DNA of 5,096 nucleotides from assembly GCA_027623845.1 (NCBI GenBank), contig JAQBUJ010000293.1:1-5096 (forward strand), in the 5' to 3' direction. The notes under the pieces are model-generated. The model did not search any database. It saw only the letters and a program-made list of their open reading frames with translations, and had not been told where the DNA came from. Of the stretch, positions 1 to 5,096 are shown piece by piece. Within the stretch, counting starts at the first letter, position 1, and every line of letters begins with the position of its first letter. The stretch comes from Pseudomonadota bacterium. GTDB lineage: Bacteria > Pseudomonadota > Alphaproteobacteria > Thalassobaculales > Thalassobaculaceae. A program made the translations under genes and the position numbers.

Positions 1-1
1 G

Positions 2-511
2 GGGTATGTGATCCACAGCGCCATTCACATGAAGCGCGAGGACGCGCGTTGCGTGATCCACACCCATGGCCTCGCCGGAATGGCCGTGGCGGCCGCGGCC
101 GAGGGCTTGGTCGAGCACAATATCTTCGCGCTCGGCTTTCACGAGTGTCTGTCCTATCACGACTTCGAGGGCGCGAGCGGCGACCACAATATCTCCGAAC
201 GCGATCGCCTCGCCGCAAGCCTCGGCCCGGACAACAAGGCGATGATCCTGCGCAACCACGGCCTGTTGACGGTCGGCGAGACCGTCGCCGAAGCCTTTGT
301 GTGGATGTATCGCCTTGACCGCGCCTGCCAGGCTCAGGTGATGGCCAATGGCGCGGCGGGTTTCACCAATCCCTCAAGGCAGGCAGCGGTGTATTCGGCC
401 AAAGGGGCCAAGGATTTCGCCAGCGGATATGGCGCCTGCGAGCCCGGCGCGTTGGAATTCGCCGCGTTCAAACGGCTGATGGACCAGACGGATCCAAGTT
501 TTCGGAACTAG
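2..511 (+). CDS. Class II aldolase/adducin family protein, C-terminal part (5' end outside window)
   Basis: The frame is open from base 2 to the TAG at 509-511, giving 169 residues. Family members usually have about 240-260 residues, so roughly 80-90 N-terminal residues lie outside the window. The GTG at 8 is in mid-domain and is not a credible start. Seen directly: His-Thr-His at residues 20-22 inside the block CVIHTHG, and the RNHGLLTVG block with a third His at residue 86. In the family these three His bind the catalytic divalent metal (Zn in fuculose-phosphate aldolase). At the place of the catalytic Glu of sugar-phosphate aldolases (about 19 residues before the first metal His) this protein has Gly at residue 1, as adducin-like members tend to. 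It may therefore not be a true aldolase; the substrate cannot be read from the sequence. It is convergent with the amidohydrolase gene, whose stop lies 61 bases away. Family call firm, function open. Confidence 0.9.
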   Translation, partial: GYVIHSAIHMKREDARCVIHTHGLAGMAVAAAAEGLVEHNIFALGFHECLSYHDFEGASGDHNISERDRLAASLGPDNKAMILRNHGLLTVGETVAEAFVWMYRLDRACQAQVMANGAAGFTNPSRQAAVYSAKGAKDFASGYGACEPGALEFAAFKRLMDQTDPSFRN

Positions 512-572
512 CCATCCGACCGCAGATGATCTGGATTGCCCGCCTTGCCCTCGCGTTGCCGGCGTCCCGCCC

Positions 573-1247
573 TTACGCCTCGTTTAACCTGAGATGGTCC
601 AGCACCGCTTGCAGCGGTTCGACATCACCGAACTTGGCGTCGATATCGTAGAGGTTCCATTGCACCGCCCCGGCGATCCGGTCGCCGATGCATTCACGCA
701 CCACGATCGGGCGAAAACCGTCGGCAATGGCGTCCTCGACCGTGGCCCGCACACAGGCGCTGGCGGTGGTGCCGGTGACGACGATGGTGTCGACGCCGCA
801 GGCATTGAGATAGCTGTTCAGGTTGGTGCCGCGAAACGCGCTGGCCTGTTTTTTAACGATCAGCAGCTCGTCATCGCGGCGCTCCAACCGGGAGTCGATC
901 TCGACCGCCTCGGAGCCAACGCGCAGCACCTCGGCCGGGATCTTCTTGCCCCAAAGCCCCATATCGGTGTGCTCACCCTCGACGATGTCATAGGCGGTGG
1001 TGGTGAATACGATCGGCAGGCCTCGGGCCCGGAACGCCGCCAAGACTTCCTGGGTCGCCGGCAGAATCGTGTCCATACCCTCACAGGTGAAGGCGTTGCC
1101 CTCGCGCGTCCAGGCATTGGCCAGGTCGATATTGATCAGCGCCGGCTTCTTGCCCCAACCGATACGGCGTTGAAAGCCGCGGTCCTGATAGAGTTCAGTA
1201 TCCGAGGCGAATACCGTGTCGAGGGCGGCTTGGATATCAGGATGCAT
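573..1247 (-). CDS. Isochorismatase-superfamily cysteine hydrolase, N-carbamoylsarcosine amidohydrolase-like
   Basis: A 224-residue protein of normal family length, probably a cytosolic hydrolase of a small amide or N-carbamoyl compound. The N-terminal block RGFQRRIGWGKKPALINIDL (residues 23-42) matches the N-carbamoylsarcosine amidase/maleamate amidase branch. The Asp-Lys-Cys triad can be placed: Asp41 in NIDLANAW, Lys132 (or the adjacent Lys133) four residues before SAFRGTNL, and Cys165 in GTTASACVRATVEDA, next to the usual cis-peptide region. The C-terminal block WNLYDIDAKFGDV (197-209) is typical of this branch. In the family the Cys attacks the amide carbonyl and releases ammonia. The ATG at 1247 follows a good Shine-Dalgarno, AGAGGTG (1253-1259), with 5 bases between. 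It is the last gene of the probable ligase operon, 48 bases after the methyltransferase-like gene. The substrate is unproven: N-carbamoylsarcosine, maleamate, biuret-type and other amides are all possible. Confidence 0.9.
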   Translation of the reverse strand: MHPDIQAALDTVFASDTELYQDRGFQRRIGWGKKPALINIDLANAWTREGNAFTCEGMDTILPATQEVLAAFRARGLPIVFTTTAYDIVEGEHTDMGLWGKKIPAEVLRVGSEAVEIDSRLERRDDELLIVKKQASAFRGTNLNSYLNACGVDTIVVTGTTASACVRATVEDAIADGFRPIVVRECIGDRIAGAVQWNLYDIDAKFGDVEPLQAVLDHLRLNEA

Positions 1248-1295
1248 TGGCTCACCTCTTCTTTGGCGGCTCGGAGAAGCCTTGGGCTGCGGGTG

Positions 1296-2060
1296 CTATC
1301 TCAGGCGGACATATTCTTTGGGAAGCGCCATGCGCGTGGCGTACATGCCTTGGGTCGGGACAACGCCAATCGATGATTGCGCCGTGCGACGCACCGCGAA
1401 GAACACCGAATGCGGTTTATCCGCGAACTCCAGCGCGGCGCCGGCGAACTCCCGCGCGTTGGCCTTGTAGACGTGAAGCTGGTTATCGACCGCGGTCAGA
1501 GAGAACGCCATCAGCACTTCCCATTTGTTCCAGCCATAATAGTCAAAGAATAATGTCGGGCTGATTTGATAGAATCCGTGATTGATAAAATTATTCATCG
1601 GGATCAAATGGATAACCACGCCGCCGACGTTTGTGCACTCGCCGATGTTGCGTAGCGCGCCGGCGGTTGAGAAAATATGCTCAAGCGTGCCGCCATCAAA
1701 AATGACGTCATAACGGTGACCAGCCGCGGTCTCCAAACCCGGCTCATTCAAGTCGTGCCGGATGTTCACAAAGCCCCGCTCGTCGATATCCACCACGTCC
1801 GCCACCTCGAAGCCGATCAGATTGGCGAAATAGACACAGGAGACCATTTTCTGATCACGATATCGCGGCGTCAGCGACAACTTAAAGCCTTCTTCGAAAG
1901 CATGCGGCGGTGTTTCGGGGATAATAGAACCATAGGCGGCCCGAACCTCCGCCTCAGTTGCGGAAATCTGTTGATCCCCGAGAAACAGGCAGGACTTTCG
2001 CGCGTCGGCGCCGGATATAGCCTTGCCGAGAAGTGGCGCCAAACTAAGGGGAAGCCCCAT
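1296..2060 (-). CDS. Divergent class I SAM-dependent methyltransferase-like protein
   Basis: A 254-residue protein. The best landmark is residues 117-130, YDVIFDGGTLEHIF, the core block of methyltransferase type 11-like folds (motif IV/post-motif region). It is preceded by DVVDIDERGF (88-97) and RHDLNEP (101-107), a layout I recall from uncharacterised bacterial methyltransferase-like proteins. FINHGFYQISPTLFFDYYGW (158-177) also fits that group. The usual SAM-binding GxGxG loop is absent; the nearest candidates are CLFLGDQQIS (24-33) and YFANLIGFE (77-85). SAM binding is therefore inferred, not shown. There is no signal peptide or clear membrane helix. The ATG at 2060 has GGAG at 2067-2070, 6 bases upstream. 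It starts 38 bases after the ligase stop and ends 48 bases before the amidohydrolase, so co-transcription is likely. Substrate unknown; relatives are often seen near polysaccharide or natural-product genes, but nothing of that kind is visible here. Confidence 0.75.
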   Translation of the reverse strand: MGLPLSLAPLLGKAISGADARKSCLFLGDQQISATEAEVRAAYGSIIPETPPHAFEEGFKLSLTPRYRDQKMVSCVYFANLIGFEVADVVDIDERGFVNIRHDLNEPGLETAAGHRYDVIFDGGTLEHIFSTAGALRNIGECTNVGGVVIHLIPMNNFINHGFYQISPTLFFDYYGWNKWEVLMAFSLTAVDNQLHVYKANAREFAGAALEFADKPHSVFFAVRRTAQSSIGVVPTQGMYATRMALPKEYVRLR

Positions 2061-2098
2061 CTAAATCTCCAAGTTACTGGACAATTCTCCCACCGCCC

Positions 2099-3745
2099 CT
2101 ACTGCCCGACTGTCGGCAGCACGTGATCCTTAAACCGTTCCCGCAGGGTCATCTTGGAGAGCTTGCCGGTCGCCGTGTGCGGCAAGGTATCGACGAAGAT
2201 AACGTCGTCGGGCAGCCACCATTTGGCGACCTTATCGGCGAGGAATTCGTTGATCTGGGAGGCGGTCACGGTCTGACCTTCGACCAGGGTGGCGACCAGC
2301 ATCGGTCGTTCGGCCCATTTGGGATGCGGCATGGCGATCACCGCGCATTCGGCGATCGCCGGGTGGCCAAGCGCCGCGTTCTCCAGGTCGATCGAGCTGA
2401 TCCACTCGCCGCCCGACTTGATGACGTCCTTGGTCCGGTCGACCAATTGGATAAAGCCCTCGGGATCGATCTTGGCGACGTCGCCGGTTTTGAGCCACCC
2501 ATCGGCGGTCATCGCCGCCTGGCTGGCCGTCTCGTCCTCATGATAACCATCGATCACCCCGGAGCCGCGCACCTGAAGTTCGCCAAACGCCTCGCCGTCT
2601 TGCGGCAGCGGGTCTCCATCCTCGTCGACAATGCGGATATCGACGGTGAACATGCGCCGGCCCTGCAGGATCTTCAGGTCTACCTGCTTGTCCTTCGGCA
2701 GCGCTTTTTGCGTCGACCCAAAGATGGTGGTCGAGCCAATCGGGCTCATCTCGGTCATGCCCCAGCCGTGAACCACGGTGACGCCGTAATCGTTCTGAAA
2801 TTCCTCGATCATCGAGCGGGCCACCGCCGAGCCGCCGGACAGCACGCATTCGAAGCCCTCGGGCTTGCGGCCCCGCTTGCGCATTTCCGCCAGCACGCCA
2901 AGCCAGACCGTCGGCACGCCCCAGGCCGAGGAGACCTTCTCCTGGTCCATCAGATCAAAGACGCTCGGGCCGTCCAGCTTGCCGCCGGGAAACACCAGAT
3001 TGGCGCCGACCAACGGGGCCACGTAAGGGGTGCCCCAGGCATTGGCGTGAAAAAGCGGCACCACCGGCAACACCGTCGCGCCCTCGGTCACCCCGGCGCT
3101 TCCGGCCAGCGTCAGCATACCCATCGAATGCATGTAGGTGGAGCGATGCGAATAAAGCACGCCCTTGGGGTTTCCCGTGGTCCCGGAGGTATAGCAAAGG
3201 CTTGAGGCGGCGCGCTCGTCAAAGACCGGCCAGACGATATGATCGGGCTGGCCGGATATCAGATCCTCATAGCAAATTGGGTTAGGCAACTCGCAGTCCG
3301 GCATCGCGTCCCGGTCACACATCAGCACAAACCGCATATCGGCCGGAAGCTGGCTCACCAGCGGCGTGATGATCGGGATAAAGCTGGTATCGAGGAACAG
3401 GATCTTGTCTTCAGCGTGATTGGTCACATAGACGATCTGATCGGCGAACAACCGCGGGTTAATGGTGTGACAGACCGCGCCGATCCCGGAAATCGCGAAA
3501 TAAAGCTCAAAATGCCGATAGCCGTTCCAGGCCATGGTCGCGACCCGCTCACCCTCCTTGACGCCGAGCTCTTTGAGCGCATGCGCCATCTGGGCGGCCC
3601 GCGCCCGCGCCTGGCCATAGGTATAGCGGTGGATATCCCCCTCTACCCGATTGGACACCACCACGTTGTCGGTTCTGACATCCGCCGCATAGTCGATGAT
3701 GCTGGAAATCATCATCGGCATATCCATCATACGCCCTTTGAGCAT
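2099..3745 (-). CDS. Long/medium-chain fatty-acid--CoA ligase (AMP-forming acyl-CoA synthetase)
   Basis: A 548-residue ANL-superfamily adenylating enzyme that converts a carboxylic acid, ATP and CoA to acyl-CoA through an acyl-AMP. Motifs in order (numbered from this start): P-loop YTSGTTGNPKG (185-195), A5 GWGMTEMSP (327-335), A7 GWLKTGD (416-422), hinge/A8 DRTKDVIKSGGEWIS (436-450) and A10 PHTATGKLSK (522-531) with the adenylation Lys at 528. All catalytic blocks are intact and the length is normal. The frame stays open upstream to a TTG at 3850, but I chose the ATG at 3745. GGAGG lies 5 bases before it, MLKGRMMDMPMMISSIIDYA resembles N-termini of related ligases, and the extra 35 residues would be encoded by a perfect hairpin. 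It probably heads an operon with the methyltransferase-like and amidohydrolase genes. The acyl chain cannot be read; the family suits medium to long chains, and aryl or other acids remain possible. Confidence 0.93.
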   Translation of the reverse strand: MLKGRMMDMPMMISSIIDYAADVRTDNVVVSNRVEGDIHRYTYGQARARAAQMAHALKELGVKEGERVATMAWNGYRHFELYFAISGIGAVCHTINPRLFADQIVYVTNHAEDKILFLDTSFIPIITPLVSQLPADMRFVLMCDRDAMPDCELPNPICYEDLISGQPDHIVWPVFDERAASSLCYTSGTTGNPKGVLYSHRSTYMHSMGMLTLAGSAGVTEGATVLPVVPLFHANAWGTPYVAPLVGANLVFPGGKLDGPSVFDLMDQEKVSSAWGVPTVWLGVLAEMRKRGRKPEGFECVLSGGSAVARSMIEEFQNDYGVTVVHGWGMTEMSPIGSTTIFGSTQKALPKDKQVDLKILQGRRMFTVDIRIVDEDGDPLPQDGEAFGELQVRGSGVIDGYHEDETASQAAMTADGWLKTGDVAKIDPEGFIQLVDRTKDVIKSGGEWISSIDLENAALGHPAIAECAVIAMPHPKWAERPMLVATLVEGQTVTASQINEFLADKVAKWWLPDDVIFVDTLPHTATGKLSKMTLRERFKDHVLPTVGQ

Positions 3746-3750
3746 TCGAG

Positions 3751-3755
3751 CCTCC
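3751..3755 (-). promoter_or_regulatory. Shine-Dalgarno of the acyl-CoA ligase
   Basis: GGAGG on the minus strand, 5 bases upstream of the ATG at 3743-3745. It is the strongest ribosome-binding sequence near the gene and decides the start against the upstream TTG at 3848-3850, which would add 35 residues unlike the family N-terminus. Confidence 0.8.
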
Positions 3756-3793
3756 GAAGCCCAGAAAACATTACGCGCGTTGACCGCGTCGAA

Positions 3794-3813
3794 TTGCCGG
3801 TAGAGTGCGGCAA
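3794..3813. repeat. Inverted repeat TTGCCG-N8-CGGCAA upstream of the acyl-CoA ligase
   Basis: Perfect 6-bp arms at 3794-3799 and 3808-3813 are separated by 8 bases. The repeat lies about 50-70 bases upstream of the ligase start, next to the possible -10 element. The TTGCCG word recurs inside the neighbouring palindrome (3833-3838). The arrangement resembles a dimeric repressor site, but no regulator gene is in the window, so a role as operator is inference. Confidence 0.4.
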
Positions 3814-3841
3814 GTATTGTTCCGCCGCAACCTTGCCGCAA
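3813..3841 (-). promoter_or_regulatory. Possible sigma-70-type promoter of the acyl-CoA ligase operon
   Basis: On the minus strand, TTGCGG (3836-3841) is followed after 17 bases by AATACT (3813-3818). These match 3/6 and 4/6 of the TTGACA/TATAAT consensus. The start of transcription would fall near 3806, leaving a leader of about 60 bases before the ATG at 3745. The match is weak and chance is possible. The gap after surE and the two dyads overlapping this site are the only other support. Confidence 0.25.
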
Positions 3842-3847
3842 GGTTGC
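3827..3847. repeat. Perfect 9-bp inverted repeat (hairpin or operator) between surE and the acyl-CoA ligase
   Basis: GCAACCTTG (3827-3835), loop CCG (3836-3838), CAAGGTTGC (3839-3847): every arm base pairs. It lies 31 bases beyond the surE stop and about 80 bases before the ligase start. In RNA it would form a stable hairpin, but no U-run follows in either direction, so it is not a standard intrinsic terminator. It could be an operator overlapping the proposed -35, an RNA processing or protective stem for surE mRNA, or a U-less terminator. Confidence 0.6.
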
Positions 3848-3878
3848 CAATGATCGCAGCGGGCCGGCTATCCCGCGC

Positions 3879-4667
3879 CTAGCCGAACACTTTGCCCAGC
3901 GCCTTAATCCCCGCCGCGTCGGTTATGTCGACGCCGAGCGGGGTGACGGAGACCGCGTTACGCCGCAGCGCCGCGATGTCCTCGTCCGGTTTGGGATTGT
4001 CGTTTTCCTTGTGCATATAGATCCAGTAATAGTCTTGGTTGCGCAGATCGACCCGCCGCTCGACCGTCGGCATCACAACCGCCGAATGTCCTTGCTGGGT
4101 GACCTCAATGCCTGTGACGTCATCGCCAGCGACCGCCGGTATGTTGATATTAGGCACGAAGTTCCAAGGCCACCCCTGGGCGTCCAGCAACGCCTGCACG
4201 ACTTTCGGCAACCACTGGCGCGAGGTATCCCAGGGAATACTGTCCCGGTCATCCTTCCAGGCCTGGCTCATTGCGATCGCCGGCACGCCAAGACTAAGCG
4301 CCGTCATCGCTGCGCCGACGGTGCCGCTAAACCCGACGTCGCCGCCGATATTCACCCCGGCGTTAACCCCGGAGAGCACCAGATCCGGCTTGTTTTCCTT
4401 CAACAACGATCCGATGCCGACGAACATGCAATCGGCCGGCGAGCCGGTGAGCGCGAAACGCCGCTCGCCGCGCGGGTTCAAGCGCAGCGCCTGATGCAGG
4501 GTGATGACCCGCGAGCCGCCACTGAAATCCGTCGCCGGCGCCACCGTCCAAACTTCCTCGGCGATTGAAGCGGCGACCTCTTGGGCGACTTTCAATCCGG
4601 GGGCGTCGATGCCATCGTCATTGGTCACCAGAACCCGCTTCAGCCGGGGCCTCATCTCGCTATTCAT
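3879..4667 (-). CDS. surE: 5'/3'-nucleotidase SurE
   Basis: A 262-residue protein of usual SurE length. SurE is a cytosolic metal-dependent phosphatase that removes phosphate from nucleoside 5'- and 3'-monophosphates, and in some bacteria from short polyphosphate; it is linked to stress and stationary-phase survival. The N-terminal signature VTNDDGIDAPG (14-24) carries the paired metal ligands Asp17-Asp18. Ser49 in DFSGGSRVIT and Asn102 in LSGVNAGVNIGGDVGFSGTV (98-117) complete the metal site known from SurE structures. GSPADC (75-80) is the usual GTPADC-type block. The ATG at 4667 follows GAGGAAGGA (4676-4684) with 8 bases between; the in-frame ATG at 4655 has no comparable site. In many proteobacteria surE is grouped with pcm, nlpD or serS, but here the next gene downstream is an acyl-CoA ligase after a 133-base gap, so it is probably transcribed separately from that operon. 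Confidence 0.96.
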   Translation of the reverse strand: MNSEMRPRLKRVLVTNDDGIDAPGLKVAQEVAASIAEEVWTVAPATDFSGGSRVITLHQALRLNPRGERRFALTGSPADCMFVGIGSLLKENKPDLVLSGVNAGVNIGGDVGFSGTVGAAMTALSLGVPAIAMSQAWKDDRDSIPWDTSRQWLPKVVQALLDAQGWPWNFVPNINIPAVAGDDVTGIEVTQQGHSAVVMPTVERRVDLRNQDYYWIYMHKENDNPKPDEDIAALRRNAVSVTPLGVDITDAAGIKALGKVFG

Positions 4668-4675
4668 ATGCCTGA

Positions 4676-4684
4676 TCCTTCCTC
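4676..4684 (-). promoter_or_regulatory. Shine-Dalgarno of surE
   Basis: Purine-rich GAGGAAGGA on the minus strand, ending 8 bases upstream of the ATG at 4665-4667. It supports this start over the second in-frame ATG four codons downstream. Confidence 0.6.
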
Positions 4685-4722
4685 GGCGCTGGTGCGGTTT
4701 CTCGACAGTGCCGGAGCCTAAC

Positions 4723-4750
4723 CGTATAAGGATGCCAAATCAGTAGCGAA
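4723..4750 (-). promoter_or_regulatory. Possible surE promoter
   Basis: On the minus strand, TTCGCT (4745-4750) is followed after 16 bases by TATACG (4723-4728). The -10 keeps the TATA core; the -35 matches poorly (3/6). Transcription would start near 4716, about 50 bases before the surE ATG. It is the best -10-like site I see in the gap. Confidence 0.25.
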
Positions 4751-4751
4751 T

Positions 4752-4774
4752 GCGATCATCCAACGGATGCTCGC
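4752..4774. repeat. Imperfect inverted repeat upstream of surE
   Basis: GCGA-t-CATCC, loop AAC, GGATG-c-TCGC: a 4-bp and a 5-bp stem separated by one mismatched pair. It lies just upstream of the possible surE promoter and has no U-run on the surE strand. It may be chance, a regulator site, or part of the 3' end of the upstream transcript. Confidence 0.3.
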
Positions 4775-4871
4775 CGATTTTGGAGGAGAAACGCGATATC
4801 CGGAGCGGGGTCGGGATGACTGACCGGCTGGATTGCTAACGGGGCGCCCCACTTCAGTGTCTCGCTTTTTT

Positions 4872-5096
4872 TTAATTTTTCTCAATGAATTCGAACGTGT
4901 CGCGCTCCTGGCCTGCACGTTTTAGATATTCGGTTACAACAATTTGGAAATAACGGCGGGTACGGAATATGCCCGTGAACACGGGGGCGATCAAAAATAG
5001 AACCATAGGCCCAGCGATAATTATCACAGGCGGCTTATCCCTTTTGGTCCGGTATTCCCAGATGTGGTGCTTGGGTTTGACGACGCCTCGATGTTC
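4872..5096 (-). CDS. C-terminal part of an unrecognised protein with one membrane segment (5' end outside window)
   Basis: Read on the minus strand from the right edge, this frame is open for 74 codons to a TAA at 4872-4874. No ATG with a ribosome site is present; the internal GTG and ATG at residues 24 and 31 fall inside the hydrophobic stretch, so the gene probably begins outside the window. Seen directly: a basic, polar N-side (residues 7-21, rich in Lys, Arg and His), a hydrophobic run of about 22 residues (23-44, beginning PVIIIAGPMVLF) that fits one transmembrane helix, then RTRRYF and a charged, soluble tail ending EFIEKN. I do not recognise the family. Third codon positions are about 55% G/C by my count (41 of 74), less biased than the other genes here. 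That could reflect a less expressed, acquired or non-coding frame. surE starts 204 bases downstream on the same strand. Confidence 0.5.
   Translation of the reverse strand, partial: EHRGVVKPKHHIWEYRTKRDKPPVIIIAGPMVLFLIAPVFTGIFRTRRYFQIVVTEYLKRAGQERDTFEFIEKN

Noticed and set aside
512..572. Possible bidirectional terminator between the convergent aldolase and amidohydrolase genes
   Set aside because: Only a 4-bp stem (GGCG-TCC-CGCC, 561-571) and a CAGAT-G-ATCTG dyad with a one-base centre are present, with no T-run. Neither is a convincing terminator.
594..1376. A 260-codon open frame on the plus strand
   Set aside because: It is antisense to the amidohydrolase, with no recognisable motif or family.
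1677..2126. A 149-codon open frame on the plus strand
   Set aside because: It is antisense to the methyltransferase-like gene and shows no domain.
2123..3205. A 360-codon open frame on the plus strand
   Set aside because: It lies wholly antisense to the acyl-CoA ligase, whose motifs are unmistakable. Its product is rich in His, Arg, Gly and Asp without any domain, as expected of GC-rich mirror frames.
3827..3847. Standard Rho-independent terminator of surE
   Set aside because: The stem is perfect, but no U-run follows on the minus strand (the next bases are GCGGCGGAAC), so it is listed as an inverted repeat of unknown role.
3239..3853. A 204-codon open frame on the plus strand
   Set aside because: It is antisense to the N-terminal half of the acyl-CoA ligase and its leader, with no family features.
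4011..4568. A 185-codon open frame on the plus strand
   Set aside because: It is antisense to surE and low in complexity typical of a mirror frame.
4718..4918. A 66-codon minus-strand frame upstream of surE
   Set aside because: It begins at a GTG without a ribosome site, overlaps the end of the membrane-protein frame, shows no domain, and is Ser/Arg-rich like random translation of GC-rich DNA. The alternative frame ending at 4872 is more protein-like.

Overview
The window is GC-rich DNA with dense, strongly codon-biased genes, most likely from an alphaproteobacterium. That assignment is inferred from base composition and from the proteobacterial look of the acyl-CoA ligase and SurE; no rRNA, tRNA or other taxonomic marker is present. 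No CRISPR array, insertion sequence, tRNA or integrase is visible.

Layout: (1) 2-511, + strand: the C-terminal two thirds of a class II aldolase/adducin-family protein that enters from the left edge. (2) 573-1247, 1296-2060 and 2099-3745, all - strand, with gaps of 48 and 38 bases: transcribed right to left as a long/medium-chain acyl-CoA ligase, a divergent SAM-methyltransferase-like protein and an isochorismatase-superfamily amidohydrolase of the N-carbamoylsarcosine amidase type. They look like one operon, and it converges on the aldolase gene. (3) A 133-base leader at 3746-3878 separates this operon from surE. It holds a perfect 9-bp inverted repeat, a second 6-bp inverted repeat and a possible promoter. 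(4) 3879-4667, - strand: surE, a 5'/3'-nucleotidase with all metal ligands present. (5) 4668-4871: non-coding, with a possible surE promoter and small dyads. (6) 4872-5096, - strand: an open frame running off the right edge, the 74-residue C-terminus of an unrecognised protein with one membrane segment. It has no good start codon in the window, so a start-based gene search would miss it.

How the genes might work together is uncertain. The ligase activates fatty or related carboxylic acids to CoA thioesters. The amidohydrolase would cleave a small amide or carbamoyl compound. The aldolase-like protein binds a metal but lacks the usual catalytic Glu. The methyltransferase-like protein has no known substrate. 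SurE dephosphorylates nucleotides. This reads as accessory catabolism beside a housekeeping phosphatase. I see no clear evidence of a complete, previously undescribed system. The best leads are the palindromic leader of the ligase operon, the methyltransferase-like gene placed between two catabolic genes, and the truncated membrane protein at the right edge.
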